Below, in pieces: positions 7,994 through 18,276 of a stretch of DNA of 64,000 nt. This DNA is from Paucibacter sp. PLA-PC-4 (GTDB lineage Bacteria; Pseudomonadota; Gammaproteobacteria; Burkholderiales; Burkholderiaceae_C), in NCBI RefSeq assembly GCF_026241155.1, contig NZ_JAPFGP010000015.1:62001-126000 (forward strand). The letters are read 5' to 3'. The position numbers and the translations under genes were made by a program. Each line of letters opens with the position of its first letter. The first letter of the stretch is position 1. The notes under the pieces were generated by a model that made no database searches, had not been told where the DNA came from, and saw only the letters and a program-made list of their open reading frames with translations.

Positions 7994-8752
7994 ATGGCCA
8001 ACAACGCATCCGCCGCCATCTGTCGCAGCCTGACCGACGACATCGTCAGCGGCAAACTGCCGCCGGGCCAGAAACTCGAGGAGCTGGTGCTGGCCGAGCG
8101 CTTCCAGGTCTCGCGCACGCCGATCCGCGAGGCGCTGCGCGAGCTGGCTGCGCGAGGGCTGATCGATCTGCAGCCGCGCAAGGGCGGCATCGTGCGCAGC
8201 ATCGGGCTGAGCGATCTGTCCGACATGCTGGAGGCGATGGTGGAGCTGGAGGCGCTGTGTTGCCGCATCAGCGCCGAGCGCATGAGCGCAGTGCAGAAGA
8301 AGCAGTTGCAGATGCTGCAGCAGCAGAGCGAGGACTGCGTGGCGCGCGGCGATGAGGCCGGCTATCTGGAGCTGAACCACCAGTTCCACCAGCTGATCGG
8401 CGCCGGCGCGCAGAACCGCACGCTGACCGGCGTGCTCGACAGCCTGCGCGAGCGGCTGGCGCCGTTCCGCGCGGCGCAGAAGAAGGTCGAGCGCCGACTG
8501 AGCGTCTCGAACGACGAGCACCAGGCGGTGATCGCCGCCATCGTCGCGTCGAACGCCGAGGCCTCTTACGAAGCGATGCGCAATCACACGGCCCGCCTGT
8601 CCATCAATGTGCTGGAACTGCTGCGCGAGCAGCAGGCCGGCGAGGCGGCGGCGCCGACGGCGAAGGCCGCGCGGTCGCGTCGGACCCCGGCGGAGGCCAA
8701 GCCGCCCGCCAAGGCCGCGACGCGCGGCCGGCCGCGCAAATCTGCCGCCTGA
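7994..8752 (+). CDS. GntR-family regulator (FCD subfamily) with AT-hook-like tail
   Basis: 252-residue transcription factor. The N-terminal winged helix is at ~5-70 (VLAERFQVSRTPIREALREL, a textbook GntR recognition helix). The all-helical FCD ligand domain spans ~75-215, with metal-site candidates in ELNHQFHQLI, NDEHQAVIAAI and MRNHTARL. The last ~30 residues are unusual: Ala/Lys/Pro-rich ending RGRPRK, the AT-hook core that binds the DNA minor groove. It most likely represses the VOC, porin and Mo-hydroxylase genes through ATGTATACAT and is released by a pathway acid. Confidence 0.9.
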   Translation: MANNASAAICRSLTDDIVSGKLPPGQKLEELVLAERFQVSRTPIREALRELAARGLIDLQPRKGGIVRSIGLSDLSDMLEAMVELEALCCRISAERMSAVQKKQLQMLQQQSEDCVARGDEAGYLELNHQFHQLIGAGAQNRTLTGVLDSLRERLAPFRAAQKKVERRLSVSNDEHQAVIAAIVASNAEASYEAMRNHTARLSINVLELLREQQAGEAAAPTAKAARSRRTPAEAKPPAKAATRGRPRKSAA

Positions 8753-8777
8753 GCCGCGATCCGGCATCGCTGCGCCC

Positions 8778-9905
8778 TCAGAAGCGATGCGTGATGCCCA
8801 GGCCCAGGCCCTGCGGATCCTGCCCCGCCTGCAGCCCGGCCAAGCTGTTGGCCGACAGGTTGTAGAGCGCGTCGGCGCCGTTGTTGATGCGGGTGTAGGC
8901 GGCCCACAGCTCGGTACGCTTGGACAGCGTGTGGCCATAGCCCAGCGACACCTGACTGGCGCCCGAGTCGCTGCCCGCCCGCGCGATGCCGCCGATGGCC
9001 GAGCTGGCATTGCCGCTGGAGCGCCCGGCCCGCACATAGGAGGCGCGCAGGCTGCCGCTGACGCCCAGCTGATGGGTCAAGGCCAGCTGCCAGGCATTGC
9101 GGCTCAGGTGCTGGCCCGGCGCCGGTTCGTAGCGCAGCCGCTCCCAACTGCCGCGCAGCCGTGTCGGTCCGAATGAATAGGCGATGCCGACGCGGTGCGC
9201 GCTGTCGGCGCTGCCGGGGCCGAAATACTCGCGGTGAAGCTCGTAGCCGTAGGCGGCATACAGCGGGCCCTGGCTGTAGCTGAGCAGGCCGGAGAACAGC
9301 TCGGGCGCGGTTCTGTCGGTCTTCTCCTCGCTGGGCGCCCAGGCCAGCCGGGCGCTGAAGCCCTTGATGCTGGGGCTCCAGTACTGAATCAGATTGGGCT
9401 GGCGGCGGTCGAAGGAGGAGGCCGCCGCGCCATTGGCCGCGGTCGCGAAGCCGTTGCCTATCAGGCTGTTGGAGGCAAAGATGCCTGCCGTGAAGGGATC
9501 CACCGCATAGATCGAGACAAAGCGCAACGGTGTCTCCCATTGGCCCAGCACCAACTCGCCCAGGCTGCCCTTGAGCCCGATGCCGGTGTTGCGGCCGCCC
9601 CAGGGACCTTCGCCGGTGTCGGCCCGCACATTGGTTTCGATCTGGGCCCAGACGCTGAGGCCACCGCCCAGATCTTCGCGGGCGCGAAAGCCCAGCACCG
9701 AGAGGTTATTGGCCAGACGCTTCAGGCTGCCCTTGCTGCCGCCGCTGACGATCTCGGCATCCACCTTCAGAAAACCGTAGATGCTGACCGCGCTGCCCTC
9801 GGCCTGAGCGAAGGCGGCGCCACTGGCGCCCAGCATGGCCACAGCAAACAGCGCGGCCAGCCGGCTGGTTCTGCGCGACACGGGGGTTGGAAAGGTCTTC
9901 TTCAT
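8778..9905 (-). CDS. Gram-negative outer-membrane porin (Burkholderiales type)
   Basis: 375 residues from ATG 9905, with a signal peptide (RLAALFAVAMLGASGAAFAQ), the porin opening SAVSIYGFLKVDAEI, and the C-terminal strand ending in Phe (GLGLGITHRF) needed for BAM insertion. It should be a trimeric 16-strand beta-barrel for small solutes. The start is fixed by the Lys-Lys signal peptide; the open frame upstream covers the operator and is not coding. The palindrome at 9943-9954 lies 37 bases upstream, so the GntR protein probably controls it and its cargo may be the pathway substrate. Confidence 0.9.
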   Translation of the reverse strand: MKKTFPTPVSRRTSRLAALFAVAMLGASGAAFAQAEGSAVSIYGFLKVDAEIVSGGSKGSLKRLANNLSVLGFRAREDLGGGLSVWAQIETNVRADTGEGPWGGRNTGIGLKGSLGELVLGQWETPLRFVSIYAVDPFTAGIFASNSLIGNGFATAANGAAASSFDRRQPNLIQYWSPSIKGFSARLAWAPSEEKTDRTAPELFSGLLSYSQGPLYAAYGYELHREYFGPGSADSAHRVGIAYSFGPTRLRGSWERLRYEPAPGQHLSRNAWQLALTHQLGVSGSLRASYVRAGRSSGNASSAIGGIARAGSDSGASQVSLGYGHTLSKRTELWAAYTRINNGADALYNLSANSLAGLQAGQDPQGLGLGITHRF

Positions 9906-9942
9906 AACATCGGCCTCGTTGCAATGGATGCTTAAATGATGC

Positions 9943-9954
9943 CATGTATACATG
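9943..9954. promoter_or_regulatory. Predicted GntR operator, copy 2
   Basis: CATGTATACATG is a 12-bp perfect palindrome between the divergent porin and Mo-hydroxylase genes, followed by ATGTAA repeats. It shares its 10-bp core with 7837-7846. The spacing to the flanking genes (37 and 132 bases) resembles copy 1 (52 and 147 bases). Confidence 0.68.
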
Positions 9955-10086
9955 TAATGTAATAGGTATCCAAAATGTCTGAACTCCTTTGCATTCCGGT
10001 GAGGCAATCAATTCAGAAACAAAACAGCTGAATCAACAAATATTTTGCGTTTGTATTGCTGCGTTGCCCTGTGTCCAATCGCTCCC

Positions 10087-12249
10087 ATGCCTACCGAACA
10101 AGCCGCTATCCACGACGTCGCCTGCGCCGGTTTCCTGCGCGTCGAAGACCCGGCCCTGCTGAGCGGGCGCGGGCGCTTTGTCGGTGACATCCGCCTGGCC
10201 GGCCAGGCCCACGCGGTCTTTGTGCGCAGCCCCCACGCCCATGCGCGACTGCTCGGCCTGGAGATGGCCCAGGCGCAGGCCCAGCCGGGTGTGCTGGCGG
10301 TGCTGGGCCCGGCCGATTTTGTCGGCCTGCGCCAGCCCCGCGTCAACCGCCTGCTCGCCGACATGAACCTGCCCGAGGCCGAGTTGGTGCCGCCCGACCG
10401 GGTGCTGGCGGTCGGCGCGCCTGTCGCCCTGGTGCTGGCCGAGAGCCGGGCCCAGGCCCAGGCGGCGGCCGATCTGGTGTGGGCTGACTACCAAGACCTG
10501 GCTCCGGCCTTGGATCATCAGCAATACGACGCGCCTGCTCTTTATCCCGGCCTGCCCGACAACGTCGCGCTGCGCAGCGAGTTCAGCGTGGGGCGTCTGC
10601 CCGAGAGCCCGCCAGCGGCCGAGGCGCAGATCGCCTTGCCCCGGGTCGCGCCGGCGCCCATGGAGCCGCGCGCCGCGCTCCTGAGCTGGGACGGCCAGGG
10701 CCTGCATGCCTGGCTGTCGACCCAGACCCCCAGCCGCGCCCGCGAGGACCTGGCGCTGGCGCTGGGCCTGGCGCTGGAACAGGTGAGGGTGGTGGCGCCC
10801 GATGTCGGCGGCGCTTTTGGCGGCAAGGCCTCGGTGTTTCCGGAAGACCTGATGCTGGCCTGGGCCGCACGCCGACTTTGCCGGCCGCTGCTGTGGCAAG
10901 CCACGCGTGGCGAAGACCTGCTGTCAGCCACCCATGGTCGCGCCGCTCGGCTGCAGGGCCGGCTGTGGCTGGACGCCGATGGCCACCTCGCTGCGCTGCA
11001 GGCCGATCTGCGCTTTGCGCTGGGCCACTGGTTGACCTACAGTGCGGCCGCGCCGCTGCGCAATGCCTGCCGCATCCTGCCCGGGCCCTACCGCGTGCCG
11101 GTGCAAGCGGTGTGCGGCGAGGGCCGCCTGTCCAATGCCGCTGCGGTGGGCATCTACCGAGGTGCCGGCCGGCCCGAGGCCGCCCTCTTGATGGAGCGGC
11201 TGATCGACGAGGCCGCCGCCGGCGCGGGCTTGGACCCGCTGGCGCTGCGTCTTCGCAATTGCTGGGCGCCGCAGCAGCTCCCCACCGACTGGCCCAATGG
11301 CCAGCGCCTCGATGCCTGCGATCTGCCGGCCCTGCTGCGCCGCGCCGCCGAGCTGTTCGGCTACGAAGAGCGCCGTGCCGATCAGGCTCGCCGCCGCGCG
11401 GCCGGCGAGCTGCTGGGCCTGGGCATCGCCCTGTATGTCGAGCCCTGTGGCCAGGGCTTCGAGAGCGTGCGCCTCACGGCCCATGCCGATGGCCGCTACC
11501 TGTTGTCCACCGGCGCCACGGCCCAGGGCCAGGGTCGCGAGACCAGCTATGCGCTGATCGCTGCCCAGGCGCTGGGCTGTGCGCCCGCCGACATTCGCGT
11601 GCTCCATGGCGACACCGCCACCTGCCCGGTTGGCATTGGCGCGCTCGCCAGCCGCAGCACGGCCATCGGCGGCAGCGCGGTGCTGAAGGCGGCGCAGCAG
11701 TTGCGCGCGGAGTTGGCCGCCGGCGCGGCGCGCCCGCACACCGTGGACCTGGTGCACGAGGTCGCGCACGAGGCCTGGGCGGCCGGTTGCGTGATGCTGG
11801 CGCTGGCCATCGATCGCGAGACCGGCCAGCCCCGCATCGAGGATCTGGTCTGGGTCGACGATGCTGGCCAGGTGGTCGCGCCGGCCCTGGTCCATGGGCA
11901 GCTGATCGGCGGCCTGGCTCAGGGCCTGGGCCAGGGCCTGATGGAGCGTCTGGTCTATGACGAGCAGGGGCAGCTCCTGACCGGCTCGCTGATGGATTAC
12001 GCGCTGCCGCGCGCCGATGACATGCCGGCTCGCCTGCGGCTTGCGAGCCTGCCCACCCGCAGCGCCGCCAATGCGCTGGGCGCCAAGGGGGTCGGCGAGG
12101 CCGGCTGCATCGGCGCGCCCGCCGCACTCCTGAACGCCGCGCATGACGCGCTGCGGCCGCTGGGCGGCCGCCCACAACTCGACTTTCCGCTGACGGCCGA
12201 GCGCCTGTGGCGGGCCCTTCATCAAGACAACACGCAAAGCAAGCCATGA
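10087..12249 (+). CDS. Xanthine-dehydrogenase-family molybdopterin-binding subunit
   Basis: 720-residue catalytic subunit of a Mo-hydroxylase that adds water-derived oxygen to an N-heteroaromatic ring or aldehyde and passes electrons to the FeS and FAD subunits encoded downstream. Visible motifs: GRGRFVGDI near the N-terminus, the Moco-binding DVGGAFGGK (239-247), VGIYRGAGRPEAALLMER, and KGVGEAG with the catalytic Glu671. It is slightly shorter than the usual 750-800 aa. ATG 10087 is chosen over an upstream in-frame ATG because it begins just before the conserved region. Its stop overlaps the next gene (ATGA), so the lyase is co-translated. The substrate is unknown. Confidence 0.92.
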   Translation: MPTEQAAIHDVACAGFLRVEDPALLSGRGRFVGDIRLAGQAHAVFVRSPHAHARLLGLEMAQAQAQPGVLAVLGPADFVGLRQPRVNRLLADMNLPEAELVPPDRVLAVGAPVALVLAESRAQAQAAADLVWADYQDLAPALDHQQYDAPALYPGLPDNVALRSEFSVGRLPESPPAAEAQIALPRVAPAPMEPRAALLSWDGQGLHAWLSTQTPSRAREDLALALGLALEQVRVVAPDVGGAFGGKASVFPEDLMLAWAARRLCRPLLWQATRGEDLLSATHGRAARLQGRLWLDADGHLAALQADLRFALGHWLTYSAAAPLRNACRILPGPYRVPVQAVCGEGRLSNAAAVGIYRGAGRPEAALLMERLIDEAAAGAGLDPLALRLRNCWAPQQLPTDWPNGQRLDACDLPALLRRAAELFGYEERRADQARRRAAGELLGLGIALYVEPCGQGFESVRLTAHADGRYLLSTGATAQGQGRETSYALIAAQALGCAPADIRVLHGDTATCPVGIGALASRSTAIGGSAVLKAAQQLRAELAAGAARPHTVDLVHEVAHEAWAAGCVMLALAIDRETGQPRIEDLVWVDDAGQVVAPALVHGQLIGGLAQGLGQGLMERLVYDEQGQLLTGSLMDYALPRADDMPARLRLASLPTRSAANALGAKGVGEAGCIGAPAALLNAAHDALRPLGGRPQLDFPLTAERLWRALHQDNTQSKP

Positions 12250-13205
12250 ACTACAGCAAGCAGGACGCCAAGGCCTATGCCAAGGCTCACTTCACCGGCG
12301 TCTGGGCCGCGACCCTGACGCCTTTCGATACCAGCGGCGCCGTCGACGAAGATGGCTTTCGCGCCAATCTGCGCCACTGGATGGGCGGGCTCAAGCTCGG
12401 CGGACTGTTCGTCTGCGGCAAGCAGGGCGAGTCTTTCTCGATGTCGCTGGCTGAGCGCAAGCGCAGCTTCGAGATCGCCGCCGAGGAAGCGTCACGCCTG
12501 GGCTCGCGCACCGTGATGTCCTGCTCCGACACCAATCTGGACACTGTGTTGGAGCTGGGCCGCCATGCCCAGGTGGTGGGCGCCGACTGGATCGTCGTGC
12601 ACAGCCCTGTGCTGCATTTCGGCGCCGATACCGACGAGACCATCTACGAGTACTACCGCCATATCAGCGAGCAGCTGGACATCGGCATCGCGATGTGGAA
12701 CCACCCGGACTGCGGCTATCTGATGAGCCCGGAGCTGTGCGCCCGCATCGCCGCGCTGCCGAACATCGTCGCGATCAAGTACAGCGTGCCGCGCGAGATG
12801 TATGTCGAGCTGAGCCGCCTGGTCGGCGAGCAGATCCAGGTCAGCACCGCCTCGGAGGAGGAGTGGCTGGATAACATCGAGGAATTGGGCTGGCGCCTGT
12901 ACCTGTGCTCGACCCCGCCGCTGCTGCTGCAAACCGGCGCTGACCAGCGCATCAACGACTACACCCGGCTGGCCTTCGAGGGCAAGTTCAAGGAGGCCAG
13001 GGTTGTGCGTGACAGCCTGGAGTCGGCGCGCCAAGCCTTCAAGGCCTGCAAGCCCAAGGGCAAGCCGCAGGCGCACAGCAAATACTGGCTGGAGCTGATG
13101 GGCCGCGTCGGCGGGCCGGTGCGCCGGCCGCTCTTGCCGCTGACCGAGGCCGAGAAGGCCAAGATTCGCGAGCAGTTTGCCCTCAGCGGCTTGAAGCTGG
13201 ATTGA
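12246..13205 (+). CDS. DapA/NAL-superfamily aldolase or hydratase-aldolase
   Basis: 319-residue class I aldolase-fold enzyme; the Schiff-base Lys178 is in VAIKYSVPREM. It is not an ordinary dihydrodipicolinate synthase: the GTTGE motif reads GKQGE, and the YNxP tyrosine position is Trp151 (MWNHPDCG). That places it among NAL paralogs that cleave or hydrate 2-oxo acids, such as the hydratase-aldolases of aromatic catabolism. It overlaps the Mo-hydroxylase gene by 4 bases and lies inside the hydroxylase operon, between the large and FeS subunits, so it probably acts on a product of that oxidation. The true substrate is unknown. Confidence 0.85.
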   Translation: MNYSKQDAKAYAKAHFTGVWAATLTPFDTSGAVDEDGFRANLRHWMGGLKLGGLFVCGKQGESFSMSLAERKRSFEIAAEEASRLGSRTVMSCSDTNLDTVLELGRHAQVVGADWIVVHSPVLHFGADTDETIYEYYRHISEQLDIGIAMWNHPDCGYLMSPELCARIAALPNIVAIKYSVPREMYVELSRLVGEQIQVSTASEEEWLDNIEELGWRLYLCSTPPLLLQTGADQRINDYTRLAFEGKFKEARVVRDSLESARQAFKACKPKGKPQAHSKYWLELMGRVGGPVRRPLLPLTEAEKAKIREQFALSGLKLD

Positions 13206-13210
13206 GCGCG

Positions 13211-13685
<475 letters not shown>

Positions 13686-13693
<8 letters not shown>

Positions 13694-14495
13694 TTTCGAG
13701 TATTGCCGTCCCGGCTCGGTGGCAGAGGTGATGGCCCTGCTGCGCGACGGCGTCGATGCCAAGCTGCTGGCCGGCGGGCAAAGCCTGCTGGCGGCGATGA
13801 AGCTGGGCCTGATGGCACCGGCGCGGCTGATCGATCTAGGCGGCATCGCGGCGCTGCGCGAGAGCCGCGAGCAGAGCGGCTGCTTGCTGCTCGGCGCGAT
13901 GCAGACCCATCGCGAGCTGGCCGCGTCGGCAGCGCTGCGCGCCTGGGTGCCGGGTCTTGCCACGATGGCCGGCCATATCGCCGATGCCCAGGTGCGGGCG
14001 ATGGGTACGGTGGGCGGTTCGGTAGCCAATGCTGATCCCGCCGCCTGCTGGCCGGTCGGGCTGCTGGCACTGGACGCGAGCTTTGCGACCGACCGGCGCG
14101 AGCTCGCCGCAGATGATTTCTTCACCGGCTTCTTCGGCACCGCGCTGGCGCCGGACGAGCTGCTGTGCGGCCTGCGCCTGCGCCGACCGCGGCGTTTTGC
14201 CTATCTGAAGATCGAACAGCCGGCCTCGCGCTTCGCGCTGGTGGGCGTGGCCGTGGCACAGCTGAACGACGGCGCTGTGCGCGTCGCCGTCAGCGGTACG
14301 GCCCAGGGCGTGCAGCGTCTGCCCGCCTTCGAGGCCGCGCTAGTGCGCCGCTTCGAACCGGCCGCGCTGCAAGGTCTGCGCGTCGATCAAGACCTGATGG
14401 CCGGCGATCTGCATGCCGGATCCGACTACCGCGCCCATCTGGCGGCCGTGCTGGCCCGCCGTGTGGTGCATCAAGCCCTGGAGATGGCAAGGTGA
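13686..14495 (+). CDS. FAD-binding subunit of the Mo-hydroxylase
   Basis: 269-residue medium subunit (CoxM-like, PCMH-type FAD fold). FAD-binding motifs are AGGQSLLAAMKLGLMAP near residue 30 and GTVGGSVANADPAACWP near 105. It accepts electrons from the 2Fe-2S subunit and delivers them to the final acceptor. ATG 13686 is preferred, although a GTG at 13677 would add only three residues. It completes the three-subunit set begun at 10087, with the lyase gene inserted between large and small subunits. Its stop overlaps the next gene by 4 bases. Confidence 0.92.
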
Positions 14496-15304
14496 AGCAA
14501 GACAACAAAGCAATGAGAGTGGCCCTGATCGGCCACGGGGCGATCGGCCGTGTGATCGCCGCCGAGCTGCTGGATCTGGGGCCTGCTGCCGGTGTCGAAC
14601 TGGTGGGCGTGCTGTGTCGCCATGCGCAGGAGGGCGAGGGCCTGGGCGTGCCGGTGATGACCGAGATTGACTCACTGCTGGCTCTGGGCCCGCAGCTGGT
14701 GGTCGAGGCTGCCGGCCACGATGCGGTGCGCTGCCACGGCGAGGCCTGCCTGGAGGCCGGGGCGGATCTCTTGATCGTCTCGGTCGGCGCGCTGTCCGAC
14801 GCGGCCCTGCTGGATGCGTTGCAACGCAAGGCCGGCGCCGAGGGGCGTCAGGTCTTGCTGCCGTCGGGCGCGTTGGCCGGGCTGGACTGGCTGCAGGCTG
14901 CGCGGCTGGCCGGTCTGCACAGTGTCTGCTACCGCTCGCGTAAACCGCCTCGGGCCTGGCGCGACACGCCGGCCGAGGCCTTGCTGGACTTGGCCGCGGT
15001 GAGGGAGCCGACTGTGTTCTTCAGTGGCACGGCCCGCGAAGCGGCGCGCCAGTATCCGAAGAATGCCAATGTGGCCGCGACCCTGGCGCTGTGCACGCTG
15101 GGGCTGGATGAGACCCAGGTCGAGCTGATCGCCGACCCGCAGGCCAGCGGCAATGTGCATGAGATCGAGGCGCACAGCCGGGTAGGCCGGATCAGCCTGC
15201 AGGTGCAGAACCTGCCGTCGCCCGACAACCCCAAGACCTCGCTGGTGACGCCTTACTCGGCGCTGCGCACCATCATGGCGCGGCGCGCCGCGGTGAGCGT
15301 TTGA
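14492..15304 (+). CDS. L-aspartate-dehydrogenase-family oxidoreductase
   Basis: 270-residue enzyme with an N-terminal Rossmann motif (VALIGHGAIGRVIAAEL) and the family core YPKNANVAATLALCTLG and a C-terminal NPKTSLVTPYSAL. Known members (NadX/AspDH) interconvert oxaloacetate plus ammonia and L-aspartate through iminosuccinate. GTG 14492 is favoured: it overlaps the previous stop (GTGA) and has GGAG 8 bases upstream; ATG 14513 has no such site. In this operon it may reduce or release ammonia from an imino-acid intermediate rather than make NAD precursors. It converges on the lysR gene with a 32-base coding overlap. Confidence 0.85.
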   Translation: MKQDNKAMRVALIGHGAIGRVIAAELLDLGPAAGVELVGVLCRHAQEGEGLGVPVMTEIDSLLALGPQLVVEAAGHDAVRCHGEACLEAGADLLIVSVGALSDAALLDALQRKAGAEGRQVLLPSGALAGLDWLQAARLAGLHSVCYRSRKPPRAWRDTPAEALLDLAAVREPTVFFSGTAREAARQYPKNANVAATLALCTLGLDETQVELIADPQASGNVHEIEAHSRVGRISLQVQNLPSPDNPKTSLVTPYSALRTIMARRAAVSV

Positions 15305-16262
15305 CAGCGACCGGAGCCTGCAGATGCGTCCTCAGATGCTCGACCATGGCGCGCGCCGCCGGCGACAGCGAGCGCTGCTTCAGCTGGGCCAGGCTCAGCT
15401 GGCGCAGCACCCGGGGCTCGGTCAGCGGCACGCCGACCAGGCCCTGCGGCGCGGCCCCGCCAGCCTTCAGCGCATAGGCCGGAAGGATGGCCACACCCAG
15501 GCCGGCGGCGGCCATCGCCATCGCGGTGCTGATATGGGCCACTTCTTGGGCCGGGCGCGGGCAGCCACCCAAAGGCGCAAAGCTCTGCTCGACCAGGGCG
15601 CGCAGCCCGCTGCCGGGCTTGATCAGCAGCAGCGGCTGGTCCAGCAGATCGGCCCAGCGCAGCTGCTTGGCGCCGGCCAGTGCATGGCGGGCGGCGCAGA
15701 CCAGCACCATGGGATCGGCCAGCAGCGGTTCGAACTGCAGGTCGGGCTCGGCCGCGTCGTCGAAGGTGGCCAGTGCCAGGTCCAGCTCGCCCAAGCGCAG
15801 CTGACCGACCAACTGGTCGGCGCTGGCGTCCAGCAGGCTCAGTGCGATGCCGGGGTGGGCTGCCTGGAAGCTGTGCATCAGCTCGGGCATCATGCTGGCG
15901 GCCAGCAGCGGCGTCGTGCCCAGTCGCACCCGGCCGCGGCGCGCCTCGGCCACCGCGCGCAGGTCATGGGCGGCATGGTCCAGATCGGCCAGCACCCGCT
16001 CGACGGTGGGCACCAGCTCATGGCCGGCCTCGGTCAGCTCCAGCCGGCGCGTCGTGCGGTCCAGCAGGCGCAGGCCGAGCTCGGCCTCCAGCGCGCGTAT
16101 CAGGGCCGACAGCGCCGACTGGCTCAGGAACAGCTGCTGGGCCGCACGGGTGAAACTGCCCTCGCGCGCGACGGCGGCAAAGCCGCGCAGCTGCTTGAGC
16201 GACACATTGGCGGGCCGCAGCTTGGTGGTGGTCGTGCTGGGAAGAAGAGGGTCGTTCGACAT
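15273..16262 (-). CDS. LysR-family transcriptional regulator
   Basis: 329 residues: winged helix at ~20-80 (LKQLRGFAAVAREGSFTRAA, SQSALSALIRALEAELGLRL) and a periplasmic-binding-like effector domain after residue ~100 (RVRLGTTPLLAASMMPEL). It is divergent from the 3-hydroxyanthranilate dioxygenase gene, with only 33 bases between start codons, the classic arrangement for a LysR protein controlling its neighbour. ATG 16277 would add five residues. The tail of the gene overlaps the aspartate-dehydrogenase-like gene tail-to-tail. Confidence 0.9.
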   Translation of the reverse strand: MSNDPLLPSTTTTKLRPANVSLKQLRGFAAVAREGSFTRAAQQLFLSQSALSALIRALEAELGLRLLDRTTRRLELTEAGHELVPTVERVLADLDHAAHDLRAVAEARRGRVRLGTTPLLAASMMPELMHSFQAAHPGIALSLLDASADQLVGQLRLGELDLALATFDDAAEPDLQFEPLLADPMVLVCAARHALAGAKQLRWADLLDQPLLLIKPGSGLRALVEQSFAPLGGCPRPAQEVAHISTAMAMAAAGLGVAILPAYALKAGGAAPQGLVGVPLTEPRVLRQLSLAQLKQRSLSPAARAMVEHLRTHLQAPVAVKRSPRRAAP

Positions 16263-16295
16263 GGGCGGCCGGATCATAGATGGAGACTTTTCTAA

Positions 16296-17413
<1,118 letters not shown>

Positions 17414-17471
17414 GCCTGTCACCCGGCTTGCCGTATTCTTGGCCCCGTCTGGGCTGCGGCGGGAGGCCGTT

Positions 17472-18257
17472 GTGTGTCGTCAAAAGAAGCACTGGATGCT
17501 GCTGCTCGTGCTGGCCGGCTGCCTGGGCCTGGCGCAGGCCAGGCCCGACTGCTCGCGCCCGCTGAGCCTTGCCTTGCATGACCATGGCCTGCTGTATTCT
17601 GCCGAGACCGGTGAGGGCATCGACAAGGACATCGCTGATGAACTGGCGCGGCGCAGCGGCTGCCGCTTCCATGTCTCGCTGCTGCCGCGCGCACGCATCT
17701 GGCAGCTGATCGAATCGGGTGCGCTGGACTTCAGCCTGTCGGGTATCAGCAACGCCGAGCGCGAGAAGTTCGCCGCATTCGCCTGGTATTTCTCCAACAA
17801 GTACTATCTGCTCGTGCGCCGCGATGCTCAGGTCGCGCGGTTGGAGGACTTCGAGCGCAACCCCCGGCTGAAGCTGGGTGTGATCCGCAGCTTCCGCTAT
17901 AGCGCTAGCGCGAATCGCCTGGTCGATGTGGTCGGTGCCCGGCAAGGCATAACCCTTTCCTCGGGCCTGGCGCCGCTGTTCAAGGCCCTGCAGGCCAGCC
18001 AGATCCAGGCCATGATCGTCGAGCCCTTCGACTACCCGACGCTGGAGTCGGAGCGCTTGCGCGAGCTCAGCCAGATCATCGAGTTCGGCGACCCACCGGT
18101 GCCGCACGGGCTCATCATGTCGCGCGCCAGCCTGTCAGAGGCCGAGCAGGGCCGCTGGCGGGCCCTGGTCGACGAGATGCGGCGTGATGGCACGGTGCTG
18201 CGCATATTTGAGAAATATTTCAAACCCGAGCTGGCAAGGGCTATGGTTCAGTTCTGA
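17472..18257 (+). CDS. Orphan solute-binding protein (SBP_bac_3 family)
   Basis: 261-residue periplasmic protein of the amino-acid-binding type 2 fold. GTG 17472 follows GGGAGG (17461-17466) and begins a signal peptide (WMLLLVLAGCLGLAQARP). Two Cys (PDCSRP, RSGCRF) may form a disulfide. The fold is recognisable from GEGIDKDIADELARRSG, ALDFSLSGISNAEREKFAAF and the closing IFEKYFKPE. No ABC permease is nearby. The next gene, only 19 bases on, encodes a membrane diguanylate cyclase, so this protein may present a ligand to that sensor rather than feed a transporter. Confidence 0.83.
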   Translation: MCRQKKHWMLLLVLAGCLGLAQARPDCSRPLSLALHDHGLLYSAETGEGIDKDIADELARRSGCRFHVSLLPRARIWQLIESGALDFSLSGISNAEREKFAAFAWYFSNKYYLLVRRDAQVARLEDFERNPRLKLGVIRSFRYSASANRLVDVVGARQGITLSSGLAPLFKALQASQIQAMIVEPFDYPTLESERLRELSQIIEFGDPPVPHGLIMSRASLSEAEQGRWRALVDEMRRDGTVLRIFEKYFKPELARAMVQF

Positions 18258-18276
18258 AGTCAAGAGGTCCTGCATC

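Noticed and set aside
10924-12237. Long open frame opposite the Mo-hydroxylase gene (over 400 codons)
   Set aside because: High-GC DNA leaves the antisense frame open; it has no ribosome site or family motifs, while the plus strand carries clear Moco-binding motifs.
12246-13205. Annotation as DapA (lysine biosynthesis)
   Set aside because: The GTTGE threonines and the YNxP tyrosine are replaced, and the operon is catabolic.
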